Assembly: GCA_001768565.1 (NCBI GenBank)
Contig: MEOE01000016.1
Location: 186,001 to 250,000, forward strand
Direction: 5' to 3'
DNA length: 64,000 bases
Origin: Bacteroidetes bacterium GWF2_33_16
GTDB taxonomy: Bacteria; Bacteroidota; Bacteroidia; Bacteroidales; UBA12077
Numbering within the stretch: the stretch's first letter is position 1; each line of letters starts with the position of its first letter. A program made the position numbers and the translations under genes. Under the pieces are notes generated by a model. The model was not told the origin of the DNA. It did no database searches and was given only the letters and a program-made list of their open reading frames with translations. Of the stretch, positions 29,266 to 39,342 are shown piece by piece.

Positions 29266-29279
29266 ATGATATAAATCAT
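29266..29279 (+). promoter_or_regulatory. CRP/FNR-type palindrome upstream of the ferredoxin-hcp genes
   Basis: ATGAT-ATAA-ATCAT is a perfect palindrome with the TGAT N4 ATCA core of FNR-family sites. It lies about 100 nt upstream of the ferredoxin start, in the promoter region. An FNR/HcpR-type regulator controlling hcp is known in other anaerobes; binding here is inferred. Confidence 0.5.
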
Positions 29280-29375
29280 AAATAATTGCTTGGCAGAACG
29301 AAAAACTATTTGTTATTTTGGTATTGTGTTACTTGATTACCTTTTTAAATATAAACTAATAATTATCAAACATAT

Positions 29376-30326
29376 ATGAAAAGACAAATAATAAAAATTG
29401 ATGAAGAAAAATGCAATGGTTGTGGAGTTTGTGTTCCAAACTGTCACGAAGGTGCTTTACAAATGATCGATGGAAAAGCACGATTAATTAGCGATTTAAT
29501 GTGCGACGGTTTGGGAGCGTGCATTGGTCATTGTCCCGAAGGTGCTATTGAAATTATTGAACGAGAAGCTCAACCTTACGATGAAATAACAGTTATTAAA
29601 GAAATGGTGACCAAAGGAAAAAATACTGTAATAGCCCATTTATCGCACTTAAAGGATCACAAAGAATTTGATTTTTTAAAACAAGGTGTAAAATGGATGC
29701 AAGAAAACAAATCTGAAATAAAATTTGATGTTGATGAAGTAATTGCAATAGTCCATAATGGAACTAAAGCTCATAATGAAACAGCTTCAGTTTCTTGTGG
29801 TTGTGGTGGTCACGAGGAGCAACCAAAACCACAACATCATCATGCACATAATCAGCATAATCACGAGGGAGGATGTCCAGGGTCTGCATCAAAAGCATTT
29901 ACTCTGGTGCAAAATAAATCAACCGATTTTTCAGATGATATTCCATCACAACTAACACATTGGCCTGTTCAGATGCACTTGATTAATCCAGGTGCAAATC
30001 ATTTTCAAAATTCGGACCTTGTTCTTGCTGCCGATTGTGTTGCATTCTCATTAGGCGATTTTCATAATAAATTCTTAAAGGGAAAAACACTGGCAATTGC
30101 TTGCCCGAAATTAGACTCAAATAAGGAAGTTTATATTGACAAACTTGTTGCTCTAATTGATAATGCAAAAGTAAACACAATTACTGTTGTTAAAATGGAA
30201 GTGCCTTGCTGTGGAGGAATACTTCAAATGGCTCAAATAGCGTTGCAGAATTCCACACGAAAAGTTCCTATTAAATCAGTTACTGTAAGTATCTCTGGAG
30301 AGATTTTATCTGAAAGCTGGGTATAA
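29376..30326 (+). CDS. Ferredoxin-type Fe-S protein with His-rich linker, Hcp partner
   Basis: The 316-aa protein begins with two ferredoxin motifs: a complete CNGCGVCVPNC (Cys13-23 region) and a second CDGLGACIGHC that shows three cysteines. A linker with CGCGG and a His cluster (HHHAHNQHNH, about 160-175) follows. The C-terminal domain (about 180-316) contains AADCVAFSLGDFH, AIACPKLD and VPCCGGI, so it holds more possible metal ligands. It very likely donates electrons to the Hcp encoded 112 nt downstream. The His/Cys-rich linker could bind metal or be a sensor; that is speculative. Confidence 0.85.
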   Translation: MKRQIIKIDEEKCNGCGVCVPNCHEGALQMIDGKARLISDLMCDGLGACIGHCPEGAIEIIEREAQPYDEITVIKEMVTKGKNTVIAHLSHLKDHKEFDFLKQGVKWMQENKSEIKFDVDEVIAIVHNGTKAHNETASVSCGCGGHEEQPKPQHHHAHNQHNHEGGCPGSASKAFTLVQNKSTDFSDDIPSQLTHWPVQMHLINPGANHFQNSDLVLAADCVAFSLGDFHNKFLKGKTLAIACPKLDSNKEVYIDKLVALIDNAKVNTITVVKMEVPCCGGILQMAQIALQNSTRKVPIKSVTVSISGEILSESWV

Positions 30327-30353
30327 TTAACTGTTCGACATACTATTTATTAA

Positions 30354-30377
30354 TAGATACAATACTTATTGTGTCTA
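30354..30377 (+). promoter_or_regulatory. Inverted repeat between ferredoxin gene and hcp
   Basis: TAGATACAAT (30354-30363) and ATTGTGTCTA (30368-30377) pair at 9 of 10 positions around ACTT. It may be an operator or an mRNA processing/stabilising hairpin. There is no T run, so a terminator is unlikely. Confidence 0.4.
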
Positions 30378-30438
30378 ATTGGGAGAAGTATATTAAATTT
30401 TAAATCAGATATTAACTTAATTATTAAAAACTAAAATT

Positions 30439-32094
30439 ATGAGTATGTTTTGTTATCAATGTCAGGAAACTGCAAAAGGAACTGGTTGCACCATTCAAGG
30501 TGTATGCGGAAAAAAAGATGATGTTGCCAATATGCAGGATCTTTTAATGTTTGTATTAAAAGGGATATCTTTTTATACTAAAACAGCAAGAGATAAAGGA
30601 ATTGAGTATGATGAAAAAATCAACAAATTCGTTTTTGATGGTTTATTTGCAACCATAACCAACGCAAATTTCAGCAAACAAATATTTATTGAAAGAGTAA
30701 CTTCTGCTTTAGAAATCAGAAACAGTTTACGCAAAAAGCTTGAAGATGCAGGAGTAAATATTGAAGTGCTAAAACCACATTCATCAGCAATATGGGATGG
30801 CACCCCAGATACTTATGAAGAAAAAGCTAAGTTAGTAGGAGTTTTAGCAACTGAAAACGAAGATGTACGTTCGTTGCGTGAATTGATTACCTATGGATTA
30901 AAAGGGTTAGCAGCATATACTGAGCATGCTTTTAACTTAGGTTACGAAAACAAAGAATTGTACAAATTCATGCAGGATACATTATTAGCTACAACCGATA
31001 ATTCATTAACTTCCGATCAATTGGTAGCATTAACCTTACAAACAGGGAAATATGGCGTTGAAGCAATGGCATTACTTGATAAGGCAAACACTTCATCATA
31101 TGGAAATCCTGAAATTACAAAAGTAAATATAGGTGTTAAAGATAATCCAGGAATTCTAATCAGCGGTCATGATTTAAAAGATATGGAGGAGCTTTTAAAA
31201 CAAACCGATGGAACTGGTGTTGATGTTTATACTCATAGCGAAATGTTACCTGCTAACTATTACCCAGCTTTCAAAAAATATAAACATTTTGTGGGAAATT
31301 ATGGCAATTCTTGGTGGAAACAAAAAGAAGAATTTGAAACATTTAACGGACCTATTCTTTTTACAACCAACTGTTTAGTTCCACCAAAAAAAGATGCCGG
31401 ATATTATAACAAGGTTTATACAACAGGTGCCGCAGGATTCGATGGATTTCCGCATATTGCTGATAGAGTAAATGGTAAATCTAAAGATTTTTCGCAAATT
31501 ATAGAACATGCAAAAAAATGTGCATCGCCAATAGAAATTGAAAAAGGAGAGATAATAGGAGGATTTGCTCATAATCAGGTTATACAATTAGCTGATAAAG
31601 TTGTTGATGCCGTAAAATCAGGAGCAATTAAGAAGTTTTTTGTAATGGCTGGTTGCGATGGTAGAATGAAAGACAGAGATTACTATACCGAATTTGCCGA
31701 TAAATTGCCAAAAGACACCGTAATTCTTACTGCAGGATGCGCTAAATACCGTTACAACAAATTACAATTAGGCGATATTGGTGGTATTCCTCGAGTTTTA
31801 GATGCCGGTCAATGCAATGATAGTTATTCACTTGCAGTTATTGCACTTAAACTTAAAGAAGTTTTTCAGAAAAATGATATCAATGAGTTGCCTATTGCAT
31901 ATAATATTGCATGGTACGAACAAAAAGCCGTAATTGTATTATTGGCTTTATTGTATCTTGGAGTAAAAAATATTCATTTAGGCCCAACATTACCTGCATT
32001 CTTATCGCCTAATGTAGCAAAGGTTTTGGTTGAAACTTTTGGTATTGCAGGAATAGGAACAGTAGATGAAGATATTAAAATGTTTATGAATTAA
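30439..32094 (+). CDS. hcp: Hybrid-cluster protein, hydroxylamine/nitric oxide reductase
   Basis: The 551-aa enzyme contains an N-terminal [4Fe-4S] site with Cys5, Cys8, Cys17 and Cys23 (CxxC x8 C x5 C, the spacing of anaerobe-type Hcp). Hybrid-cluster ligand regions are visible in the C-terminal half: [23 protein letters not shown] and DAGQCNDSY. Hcp removes nitric oxide and hydroxylamine and has been linked to S-nitrosylation. It is the core of a nitrosative-stress gene group controlled, by inference, by the Rrf2 regulator and an FNR-type site. Confidence 0.96.
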   Translation: MSMFCYQCQETAKGTGCTIQGVCGKKDDVANMQDLLMFVLKGISFYTKTARDKGIEYDEKINKFVFDGLFATITNANFSKQIFIERVTSALEIRNSLRKKLEDAGVNIEVLKPHSSAIWDGTPDTYEEKAKLVGVLATENEDVRSLRELITYGLKGLAAYTEHAFNLGYENKELYKFMQDTLLATTDNSLTSDQLVALTLQTGKYGVEAMALLDKANTSSYGNPEITKVNIGVKDNPGILISGHDLKDMEELLKQTDGTGVDVYTHSEMLPANYYPAFKKYKHFVGNYGNSWWKQKEEFETFNGPILFTTNCLVPPKKDAGYYNKVYTTGAAGFDGFPHIADRVNGKSKDFSQIIEHAKKCASPIEIEKGEIIGGFAHNQVIQLADKVVDAVKSGAIKKFFVMAGCDGRMKDRDYYTEFADKLPKDTVILTAGCAKYRYNKLQLGDIGGIPRVLDAGQCNDSYSLAVIALKLKEVFQKNDINELPIAYNIAWYEQKAVIVLLALLYLGVKNIHLGPTLPAFLSPNVAKVLVETFGIAGIGTVDEDIKMFMN

Positions 32095-32157
32095 TTATTT
32101 ATCAATTAATCCAAATATAACAGGTTTAAAACCCTGTTATATTTTTAAATTCAAATT

Positions 32158-32496
32158 ATGAAAACAATTATATATACCGATGCAGAAGCACGTCCCAATC
32201 CTCATGGAGTTGATGCCCGAAACATATATGATGGCGAACATGCGATAATGACACACATTTTATTAAATCCAGGCGAACAATTAAAACGGCATATTACACC
32301 AGTTGATGCTATTTTCTATGTTCTTGAAGGTGTCGGAGTTGTAGAAATTGGTGATGAACAGTTAGAAGTAACAAAAGACACATTAATTGAAAGCCCTGCA
32401 AAAATTCCACACTGTTGGTATAATAAGAGTAATAGCATTTTAAGAATACTAGTTACTAAAGTTCCAAAACCACAAGGGCAAACAAAATTGCTTTAA
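32158..32496 (+). CDS. Small cupin-domain protein
   Basis: The 112-aa product is a single cupin barrel: GEQLKRHITPVDAIFYVLEGVGVVEIG is the first motif, with His and possible acidic metal ligands, and IPHCWYN the second. The specific reaction is unknown. It lies 63 nt after hcp in the same orientation and has a second cupin two genes later (32856-33161), suggesting both belong to the NO-stress response. Confidence 0.8.
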   Translation: MKTIIYTDAEARPNPHGVDARNIYDGEHAIMTHILLNPGEQLKRHITPVDAIFYVLEGVGVVEIGDEQLEVTKDTLIESPAKIPHCWYNKSNSILRILVTKVPKPQGQTKLL

Positions 32497-32526
32497 TTCC
32501 GTTTAACAGTAGTAAAAACTGTTTTT

Positions 32527-32850
32527 ATGGATAAGCGACTTGAACGTGAAAAACGCCTAATTAACCTGATGGTTAAAAGGTTTTGTGATGATAAACATAA
32601 TCAAAATGCATTATGCCTTGATTGTTCAGACTTATTAGAATATGCACATAACCGTTTATTAGCCTGTCCATTTGCTGAAGATAAACCTGTTTGTTCGAAA
32701 TGCACTATTCATTGTTATAATACAAACTACAGAAAACAGATTATTGAAGTAATGAGATATTCTGGTCCAAAAATGTTGTTTAAGAATCCTATCGATACGT
32801 TTCTGTATTTTTGGGATAAGTATAAACATAGAAATCTTCAGATTAAATAA
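32527..32850 (+). CDS. YgbA-like protein (nitrous oxide-stimulated promoter family)
   Basis: The 107-aa protein is Cys-rich: CLDCSDLLEYAH, CPFAEDKPVCSKCTIHCY, then YRKQIIEVMRYSGPKMLFKNP. These segments match the YgbA family, whose E. coli member is NsrR-regulated and NO-induced. The cysteine pattern suggests an Fe-S or zinc site. It starts 31 nt after the cupin gene and ends 6 nt before the next cupin, which supports an operon. Confidence 0.85.
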   Translation: MDKRLEREKRLINLMVKRFCDDKHNQNALCLDCSDLLEYAHNRLLACPFAEDKPVCSKCTIHCYNTNYRKQIIEVMRYSGPKMLFKNPIDTFLYFWDKYKHRNLQIK

Positions 32851-32855
32851 AAAAC

Positions 32856-33161
32856 ATGCAAATTCAAAACTTACAAAATTCATTAAAAGTTCCATTCGCC
32901 CTCGAAGCACACATACTGCATTCTGAAAAACCGATTGAGCTAGTTCACCTACTCTTAAAGCCGGGAGATACTCTTGGTTACCATAAAAATCCTTTCGACG
33001 TTGTCTTTTTTGTAATTGAAGGATCAGGATTACTTAGTGTTGATGGTAAAAAACAACAATTGCATATAAATGATACACTTAAAGTAAGGCGGGAAATGAT
33101 GCGTGGATGGGAAAATAACACACAATCAAATCTTTGCTTGTTAGTTATAAAACTTATATGA
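32856..33161 (+). CDS. Second small cupin-domain protein
   Basis: The 101-aa cupin has motif 1 as GDTLGYHKNPFDVVFFVIEGSGLLSV and a shortened motif 2. The His content is lower than in the first cupin (one His in the GYH position). No substrate can be proposed. Spacing of 6 nt to the YgbA-like gene indicates co-transcription. Confidence 0.75.
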   Translation: MQIQNLQNSLKVPFALEAHILHSEKPIELVHLLLKPGDTLGYHKNPFDVVFFVIEGSGLLSVDGKKQQLHINDTLKVRREMMRGWENNTQSNLCLLVIKLI

Positions 33162-33218
33162 TTTGATTTTGAATGATAAGAACAATCTTTTATCTTTCCA
33201 AAAAAATTAAATCAAATT

Positions 33219-34139
33219 ATGAAACACTATTTTTTTATCACATTAATAGCATTATCAATGCTTCTGGGCTTTTTCGGTTGCCAACTTACTGAAAAAAAAG
33301 TTACTCCTGAGGATTATGTAAAATCTATAAAGGAATGGCAACAAAAAAGATTAACCAATTTGAAATCTGAAAATGGATGGTTAAATCTGGTAGGATTATA
33401 TTGGTTAAAAGATGGACAAAATCCTTTTGGAAGTAGTGAGGCCAACAACATAATTTTTCCAAAGAATGCTCCGGAATTTATTGGTACTATAATTCTTTAT
33501 AAAGGAAATATTAGTGTCTCAATTAATGCTGATGTTAATGTTTATATTAATGATTCGTTATTTAAAGAATATGATATATTAACCGACAATGACGAAAATA
33601 CTACCCAGTTTAAACTAGGAACATTGAGATGGCATATTATTAAACGAGGAGATAGATATGGTATTCGATTACGTGATTTAGAAAGTCCTCTAATCAACCA
33701 AATAGCTGAAATTCCATCTTTCCCAATAGACTTAAACTGGAGAATCGAAGCCAAATTCGAACGTTTCCAAGAGTCAAAAGAAATTGCTATTCCAAACGTA
33801 CTTGGTGAAACAAGCTTTGAAAAATACTATGGAGTTCTAAAATTTACTATTGAAGGTAAGGAATATTCATTAATCCCTACAGGAGATGGAATTAACGAAG
33901 ACTTCTTCGTAATTTTTGCAGATGAAACCAGTGCTGAGGAAACATATGGAGCTGGAAGATTTCTATCTGTTGAAAAACCTGACAAGAATGGGAATACGTT
34001 TATCGATTTTAACAAAGCAACCAATCCACCATGTGCATTTACTAACTTTGCAACTTGTCCTTTGCCTCCAAAAGAGAACATTCTGGATGTAAAAATATTA
34101 GCAGGAGAAAAAATTGACGATCATTTTGGGAGACATTAA
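33219..34139 (+). CDS. DUF1684 lipoprotein
   Basis: The 306-aa protein has a lipoprotein signal (MKHYFFITLIALSML, lipobox before Cys21 in GFFGCQ). The body matches DUF1684: WQQKRLTNLKSENGWLNLVG near residue 42, later a YGAGRFLSVE and FNKATNPPCAF segment containing the family's conserved NPPCA. Function of the family is unknown. It follows the cupin gene by 57 nt but is probably a separate transcription unit that ends at the terminator at 34141. Confidence 0.85.
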   Translation: MKHYFFITLIALSMLLGFFGCQLTEKKVTPEDYVKSIKEWQQKRLTNLKSENGWLNLVGLYWLKDGQNPFGSSEANNIIFPKNAPEFIGTIILYKGNISVSINADVNVYINDSLFKEYDILTDNDENTTQFKLGTLRWHIIKRGDRYGIRLRDLESPLINQIAEIPSFPIDLNWRIEAKFERFQESKEIAIPNVLGETSFEKYYGVLKFTIEGKEYSLIPTGDGINEDFFVIFADETSAEETYGAGRFLSVEKPDKNGNTFIDFNKATNPPCAFTNFATCPLPPKENILDVKILAGEKIDDHFGRH

Positions 34140-34140
34140 T

Positions 34141-34171
34141 AAGAAAAGGCAGCACGAAGCTGCCTTTTCTT
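34141..34171. terminator. Bidirectional terminator between convergent genes
   Basis: AAGAAAAGGCAGC (34141-34153) and GCTGCCTTTTCTT (34159-34171) form a perfect 13-bp stem with loop ACGAA, with T/A runs on both sides. Confidence 0.93.
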
Positions 34172-34172
34172 A

Positions 34173-35297
34173 TTATTCTTCAGTTATTTTATAATCAACG
34201 CCTCTTTCTTTAAGATAGTTTAATATAAACTTATAATTTGCCTCATCAGCTCCAATGAACTCTGGCGGACAAATGCCCTTTTGCTTGATCATCCCTTTGG
34301 CAAATAAATTTGCAATAGAATTACATGTATATCCTGTAGTTCTAGCCATTGAAGTTGTCTCTGTCTCTCTATCATATCTGTCGAACAAATTGTAAATATA
34401 TTTCTTGTCTTTTCCATTTTCGTTACCCTTAATAATAACTCTCATCATGGTAAAATCCTCTTCGTCTTTTTTAAGTTCCCAAACAGGAAATAGTAGTTTT
34501 GCAGTAACATCAATCGGTCTAATTTGCAATCCATCAACAAGTATTTCCTTGTCGGAGAAAAAACCAGTTTCGCGCAGAACTTTTATATATTCAATAGTTC
34601 CCGGATATCGAAGTGTCTTCTCTATCATATTAGGAATCTTGATGGTTTTAAGCATTGTTCTTAATCCATCTGAGTTCCAAGCCTCCAGCGAACCAATTGG
34701 TTCAAAGTGTTTTAGTTCAGCTTCAGATAGCGCCTCACGAACAACCATTTCACCATGTAGAATATATCGGGCAGATCCAATGTACTCTTCCAACACATCC
34801 ATTGGAGAAAAAACTGCTTTATATTCATAAGGCCATTCACGCTTAAATGGTAATCCCCCACCGTAGCACTTATAACTATTAACTTTCATTTTGGCGTTAT
34901 GATATCCAAGAATAATATTACCCATACCCGGAGAAACACCTGCATCTACAATCACAGTAACATTATTCTTTTTAGCAAGCTCGTCTAATTCAAAAGGATC
35001 TTGTCTAAAAAAAGAAATGTCGATAATGTTTTTACCTGCAAGAATAGCTTGCCTAACTGTTTCAAAGCCCATATAGCCAGGGAGGCAACCAATAATAAGA
35101 TCGCAATCTTTAACTGCATCCTGAAATTCGTCTTTATCAGACAGGTCCGCTATTATTGTTTTTATATTTGAATACTTCTGGAGTTTTTCCAGATTTGATG
35201 GATTGATATCAATAGAAGTAACATCAAATGATTTTGCAAGATCTATTGCAATGGCTTTTCCAACAAGTCCTACGCCTAATACAGCAATTTTTTTCAT
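34173..35297 (-). CDS. Saccharopine dehydrogenase-like oxidoreductase
   Basis: The 374-aa protein has an N-terminal NAD(P)-binding motif GVGLVGKAIAIDLA (about 7-20) with an acidic residue after the second strand (SIDINPSN), and a large catalytic domain (about 120-350). The family includes saccharopine dehydrogenase, lysine 6-dehydrogenase and carboxynorspermidine synthase; the short length of 374 aa is closest to lysine-dehydrogenase-like members. The actual substrate is unclear. Confidence 0.8.
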   Translation of the reverse strand: MKKIAVLGVGLVGKAIAIDLAKSFDVTSIDINPSNLEKLQKYSNIKTIIADLSDKDEFQDAVKDCDLIIGCLPGYMGFETVRQAILAGKNIIDISFFRQDPFELDELAKKNNVTVIVDAGVSPGMGNIILGYHNAKMKVNSYKCYGGGLPFKREWPYEYKAVFSPMDVLEEYIGSARYILHGEMVVREALSEAELKHFEPIGSLEAWNSDGLRTMLKTIKIPNMIEKTLRYPGTIEYIKVLRETGFFSDKEILVDGLQIRPIDVTAKLLFPVWELKKDEEDFTMMRVIIKGNENGKDKKYIYNLFDRYDRETETTSMARTTGYTCNSIANLFAKGMIKQKGICPPEFIGADEANYKFILNYLKERGVDYKITEE

Positions 35298-35401
35298 ATA
35301 ATATGATGTTATTAAAATTAAATTCTTACGTTATTTTTTAACTAATGATCACATCTAATAGATTCTTAATAAAATTTACAAATGCTATTTTAACAATCCC
35401 A

Positions 35402-36928
35402 TTAACCTAAAATCATTCCTATAATTGTTGCAGATAATAACGAAGCCAAAGTTCCACCTAAAAGCGCACGCATACCTTGTTTCGATAAAAATCCACGTTT
35501 ATTTGGAGCCAACCCGCCAATTCCGCCAATCTGTATGCCAATAGAGGCAAAATTAGCAAACCCACAAAGCATATAAGTTGCCATAATTACAGATTTAAAC
35601 TGAGTAAAACTACCATATGTAGCCGTTCCTACAGCTTTCAAATTAGCTAAACTAGTATATCCGACAAATTCGCTGGCAATTAATTTCTCCCCAAGCAATT
35701 GCCCAAGCAAAGTGATGTCTTCTTTACACACTCCTATAACCCACATTAGTGGGGCAAAAGTATATCCTAAAATAAACTGAAGAGAAAGGTTTGTATACTG
35801 ACCATTGGTTAAACTAGTAATGCTTTCGTTAAGATTTGTCCATGCTCCTACTTTTAAAAAAACAAAATTAATCATTGCCAAAAAAGCAAAGAACACTAAT
35901 AACATTGCACCAACATTAGCAGCAAGCTTTAATCCTTCGATAGTCCCATTAGAAAGTGCGTCAAGAAAATTGGAACCAATTTTATCCATTGAAACATCCA
36001 TTTCTTGTTTTATCTTTTCTGTTTGGGGCATAAGAATTTTTGAGATTACTATTGCACCCGGAGCTGCCATAACAGATGCTGTTAAAAGATGTTTTGCAAA
36101 CAAAACCCTCTGAATGGGGTCATCGCCACCCAGAAATCCGATATATGCAGCAAGAACACCTCCTGCAACGGTAGCCATTCCACCTATCATAACTAACAAC
36201 ATCTCCGAATCGTTCATTTTGGGCAAATATGCCTTAATCATTAAGGGAGCCTCTGTTTGTCCAAGAAAAATATTGCCTGCAACAGATAAACTTTCTGTTC
36301 CAGAAAGTTTCATCGCTTTTATCATTAACCAAGCCAGGCCTTTAACTACAATCTGAATAATGCCCCAATAAAAAAGCACACTTGTTAATGCTGAAAAGAA
36401 AATAATGGTTGGTAATATCTGGAATGCAAAAATCATACCTACAGAACTCATATCCATTAATGAACCAAATAGAAACTCGCTACCTACTTTTGTAAAATCT
36501 AATATTTTAACAAACATTTTTCCTACGATCTCAAAAAACATTGCGATAAATGGCAAATAAAGTATACAAATAGCTAATATTAGCTGAATAGCGAGTCCTT
36601 TAGCAATTACAAACCAATCAACACCCTTTCTGTTTGCACTAAAAAGCCAGGCAATAGAAACAAGAACCAACATTCCAAGTAAACCTCGCAATATAGTAAT
36701 AAAGCTAAAACCTGTTTTTTCACTACCTTTCAATAAAATTGTTGATTTAGCAGGTTCTTCCTGAATTTGTTCAACGGAATCTGGTTGAGAGTTTTCACTT
36801 GCTGATTCAGAAACAACCGTAACTGTATCTGTTTGATTTGATTCGTTTTTCGATACACCTGATGTAAAACCTATAATTACGCCTGCACTAATAACTATAA
36901 GCGAAAAGAGAATAAGGAATTTCTTCAT
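35402..36928 (-). CDS. Concentrative nucleoside transporter, NupC/CNT family
   Basis: The 508-aa protein has an N-terminal hydrophobic segment (1-23), a Ser/Gln/Glu-rich linker (about 28-65) and then about ten membrane helices. The family motif GQTEAPLMIKAYLPKM (about 223-240) marks the nucleoside-binding region, and FANFASIGIQIGGIG near the C-terminus is the second CNT motif. It couples nucleoside uptake to Na+ or H+; the ion cannot be decided here. The N-terminal extension with a signal-like segment is unusual outside Bacteroidetes. Confidence 0.9.
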   Translation of the reverse strand: MKKFLILFSLIVISAGVIIGFTSGVSKNESNQTDTVTVVSESASENSQPDSVEQIQEEPAKSTILLKGSEKTGFSFITILRGLLGMLVLVSIAWLFSANRKGVDWFVIAKGLAIQLILAICILYLPFIAMFFEIVGKMFVKILDFTKVGSEFLFGSLMDMSSVGMIFAFQILPTIIFFSALTSVLFYWGIIQIVVKGLAWLMIKAMKLSGTESLSVAGNIFLGQTEAPLMIKAYLPKMNDSEMLLVMIGGMATVAGGVLAAYIGFLGGDDPIQRVLFAKHLLTASVMAAPGAIVISKILMPQTEKIKQEMDVSMDKIGSNFLDALSNGTIEGLKLAANVGAMLLVFFAFLAMINFVFLKVGAWTNLNESITSLTNGQYTNLSLQFILGYTFAPLMWVIGVCKEDITLLGQLLGEKLIASEFVGYTSLANLKAVGTATYGSFTQFKSVIMATYMLCGFANFASIGIQIGGIGGLAPNKRGFLSKQGMRALLGGTLASLLSATIIGMILG

Positions 36929-36964
36929 TGGATTTTTTTTGGAGATTAATATTTTAGAGAATTA

Positions 36965-37573
36965 TTATTGAGATTTTCGTCGGTTTATCTCATCCCTAAT
37001 CCGGGATGCCCGTTCGTATTCTTCATTTTTAACAGCTTCTTCGAGCAGTTGTTCTAACACTTCTGTATCAGTGTTTATAAATTCATCTGATGATGTACTA
37101 GGTTTTGTTTTTTCTGGTCTTGTCTTTACTGAGTATTTTGAACTATCTTTTTCGTCTGGTACAATATCAATAACAATACCTGCTTTTTTCAAAATATCTT
37201 CTGTGGTATAAATAGGACACTTAAATCTTAATGCCAAAGCTATTGCATCAGATGTTCGGGCATCAATAGAAATGTCTTTCCCTCCATTATTACAAATAAG
37301 CTGCGAATAAAAAACACCTTCCTCGAGACGGTAGATATTAACTTCAGTTATTGTAATTCCGAACGACATAGAAAAATTTAAGAATAAATCGTGAGTAAGT
37401 GGTCTTGGAGGTTTTAGTCCTTCAAGCTGAATAGCAATTGCTTGTGCTTCGAATCCTCCAATTATTATAGGAATCCTTCTCTCCCCAAATTCTTCAGTTA
37501 AAACAAGTGCATATGCCCCTGTTTGTGTCTGGCTATATGAAATACCTAATACATTTAGTTTTACTTTACTCAT
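36965..37573 (-). CDS. Bifunctional nuclease (DUF151) family protein with UVR motif
   Basis: Residues 1-135 form the BFN/DUF151 domain (GISYSQTQTGAYALVL, RRIPIIIGGFEAQAI, SIDARTSDAIALALR). The C-terminal 30 residues form a UvrB/UvrC-type helical motif (EEAVKNEEYERASRIRDEI). The domain pair is standard for Bacteroidetes. DUF151 proteins are called bifunctional nucleases from plant work; bacterial function is poorly defined. It is 36 nt upstream of the CNT gene on the same strand. Confidence 0.88.
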   Translation of the reverse strand: MSKVKLNVLGISYSQTQTGAYALVLTEEFGERRIPIIIGGFEAQAIAIQLEGLKPPRPLTHDLFLNFSMSFGITITEVNIYRLEEGVFYSQLICNNGGKDISIDARTSDAIALALRFKCPIYTTEDILKKAGIVIDIVPDEKDSSKYSVKTRPEKTKPSTSSDEFINTDTEVLEQLLEEAVKNEEYERASRIRDEINRRKSQ

Positions 37574-37747
37574 ATATTTTTATTCAAACCCAAAATTAAA
37601 CAAATGTAACCAAATCATTAATAAATTTAAGACTTAATTAACAAAAGTACGACTCATTATCTTATAAAACTTCATAAAGCAAGTTTAACAATTTATTTAA
37701 AGAAATAAAAGAATATAATTATCTTAGCACTATAAATATTATATAAG

Positions 37748-38317
37748 ATGATAACTATTAAGGATAATTTTTTAGAAGCACTCGAGATTCTAAAACAATT
37801 CTTAGCGGACGAAAACAATATTAAGCAAATTGAATATGCAGGAAAAATTATGGTTCAATCGATAAACGAAGGACATAAAATTATTGCATGTGGGAATGGA
37901 GGTTCAATGGCCGATGCAATGCATTTTGCAGAGGAGCTTACAGGTCGTTTCAGGAATAACAGAAAAGCAATAGCTGCTCTTGCTATTTCTGATCCAACAC
38001 ATATTTCATGTACCGCAAATGATTATGGTTATGATTTTATTTTCTCGAGATATCTGGAAGCAATTGGTAATGAAGGCGATGTGTTATTAGCTATTAGTAC
38101 AAGTGGCAACTCTGAAAACGTTATTAATGCGGTTAAAATAGCTAAAAGTAAAGGGATTAAAGTCGTAGCATTAACTGGCAAAGGAGGTGGAAAGCTAGCC
38201 CTATTATCTGATATTGAAATCAGGGCACCACACAGTAATTATGCCGACAGGGCGCAGGAAATCCATATAAAAATAATACATTCACTTATTCATTTCATCG
38301 AAAATCATATAAAATAA
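37748..38317 (+). CDS. gmhA: Phosphoheptose (sedoheptulose-7-phosphate) isomerase
   Basis: The 189-aa SIS-domain enzyme has [22 protein letters not shown] (phosphate and active-site loop), [19 protein letters not shown] and [14 protein letters not shown]. It makes D-glycero-D-manno-heptose-7-phosphate for LPS core or S-layer glycans. Length matches GmhA rather than the longer KdsD paralogue at 16935. It lies 10 nt upstream of comM. Confidence 0.93.
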   Translation: MITIKDNFLEALEILKQFLADENNIKQIEYAGKIMVQSINEGHKIIACGNGGSMADAMHFAEELTGRFRNNRKAIAALAISDPTHISCTANDYGYDFIFSRYLEAIGNEGDVLLAISTSGNSENVINAVKIAKSKGIKVVALTGKGGGKLALLSDIEIRAPHSNYADRAQEIHIKIIHSLIHFIENHIK

Positions 38318-38327
38318 TTCTTAAAAC

Positions 38328-39239
38328 ATGTTAGTAAAAGCTTTCGGAAGTGCGGTTCATGGTATAAATGCAACAACCATAACCCTCGAAGTTAGTGTTT
38401 CGCAGGGAGTAAATTTTTACCTGGTCGGATTACCCGATAGTGCTGTAAAAGAAAGCCAGCAGCGAATCGATTCAGCCCTCAGAACCAATGGATACAAAGT
38501 GCCTGGAAAGAAAATTGTAATAAATATGGCACCTGCTGATATTCGAAAGGAAGGCTCGGCATACGATTTGCCTTTAGCTGTAGGGATTTTGGCTGCATCT
38601 GAGCAAATAAAATTTGAAAACATTGGCGATTACATTATTATGGGAGAACTCTCCCTCGATGGAACTGTTCAAAAAGTTAAAGGCATCTTACCAATTGCCA
38701 TACAAGCCCGAAAAGAAGGATTTAAGGGATTTATCTTACCAAAAGGAAATGCCCGAGAAGCAGCTGTTGTAAATAATTTAGATGTTTATGGTGTTGACAA
38801 TATAAAAGAAGTTATTGATTTTTTTAATGGTGATAAGGTATTAGAAAAAACTGTTATCGATACCCGAGAAGAGTTTTATGCTAATGTTAACAATTACGAA
38901 TTTGATTTTTCCGATGTCCGTGGACAGGAAAATGTAAAACGAGCGTTGGAAATAGCAGCTTCAGGTGGTCATAATATAATTATGATTGGTCCTCCAGGTG
39001 CTGGAAAAACAATGCTTTCAAAAAGATTACCAACTATAATTCCTCCATTAACATTACAAGAAGCACTGGAAACAACAAAAATTCATTCTGTAGCTGGGAA
39101 AATTGATTCAGGAACTTCTTTAATGACCAAGCGGCCATTTCGCTCTCCACACCATACTATTTCAGATATTGCTCTTGTTGGAGGTGTCAATTACAAAAGA
39201 AGTTGCAAAAATACAATTGATATTGCTAATAATACATAA
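38328..39239 (+). pseudogene. comM: comM (YifB) 5' part, interrupted by Tn7-like element
   Basis: ComM is a hexameric AAA+ helicase that promotes branch migration in natural transformation. Native codons 1-285 (to 39184) include the N-terminal Lon-like domain (PDSAVKESQQRIDSAL, NMAPADIRKEGSAYDLPLA) and the Walker A motif GPPGAGKTMLSKRL. The frame then runs 18 codons into the transposon and stops at 39237. The Walker B part ([10 protein letters not shown]) lies on the other side of the insertion at 61204-61885, so both fragments should be inactive. Joining the two at the duplicated GGAGG gives [15 protein letters not shown] and a 512-codon gene. Confidence 0.96.
39180..39184. repeat. Left copy of target-site duplication GGAGG
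   Basis: GGAGG immediately before the element's TGT terminus; an identical copy follows the ACA terminus at 61199. Five bases is the Tn7-family duplication length. Confidence 0.95.
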
Positions 39240-39258
39240 GAAAATATCGAATTATTTA
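39185..39258 (+). repeat. Transposon left end with TnsB-like binding repeats
   Basis: The terminal 15 bases TGTCAATTACAAAAG mirror the right end. A further shared motif CGAATTATTTA is at 39248-39258. The intervening AATAATACATAAG resembles the same core, so two to three TnsB sites are plausible. Confidence 0.75.
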
Positions 39259-39315
39259 TTTGGGATATGGTTCGATCAACCTAAACTATTCTTTAAAATT
39301 GTAAATAAATTTTGT

Positions 39316-39323
39316 TAATTTTG
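39316..39323 (+). promoter_or_regulatory. Promoter -7 box of first cargo gene
   Basis: TAATTTTG fits TAnnTTTG, 20 nt before the ATG at 39343. It shows that the first cargo gene can be transcribed independently of comM. Confidence 0.4.
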
Positions 39324-39342
39324 AAGAACTAACTAATATTCT

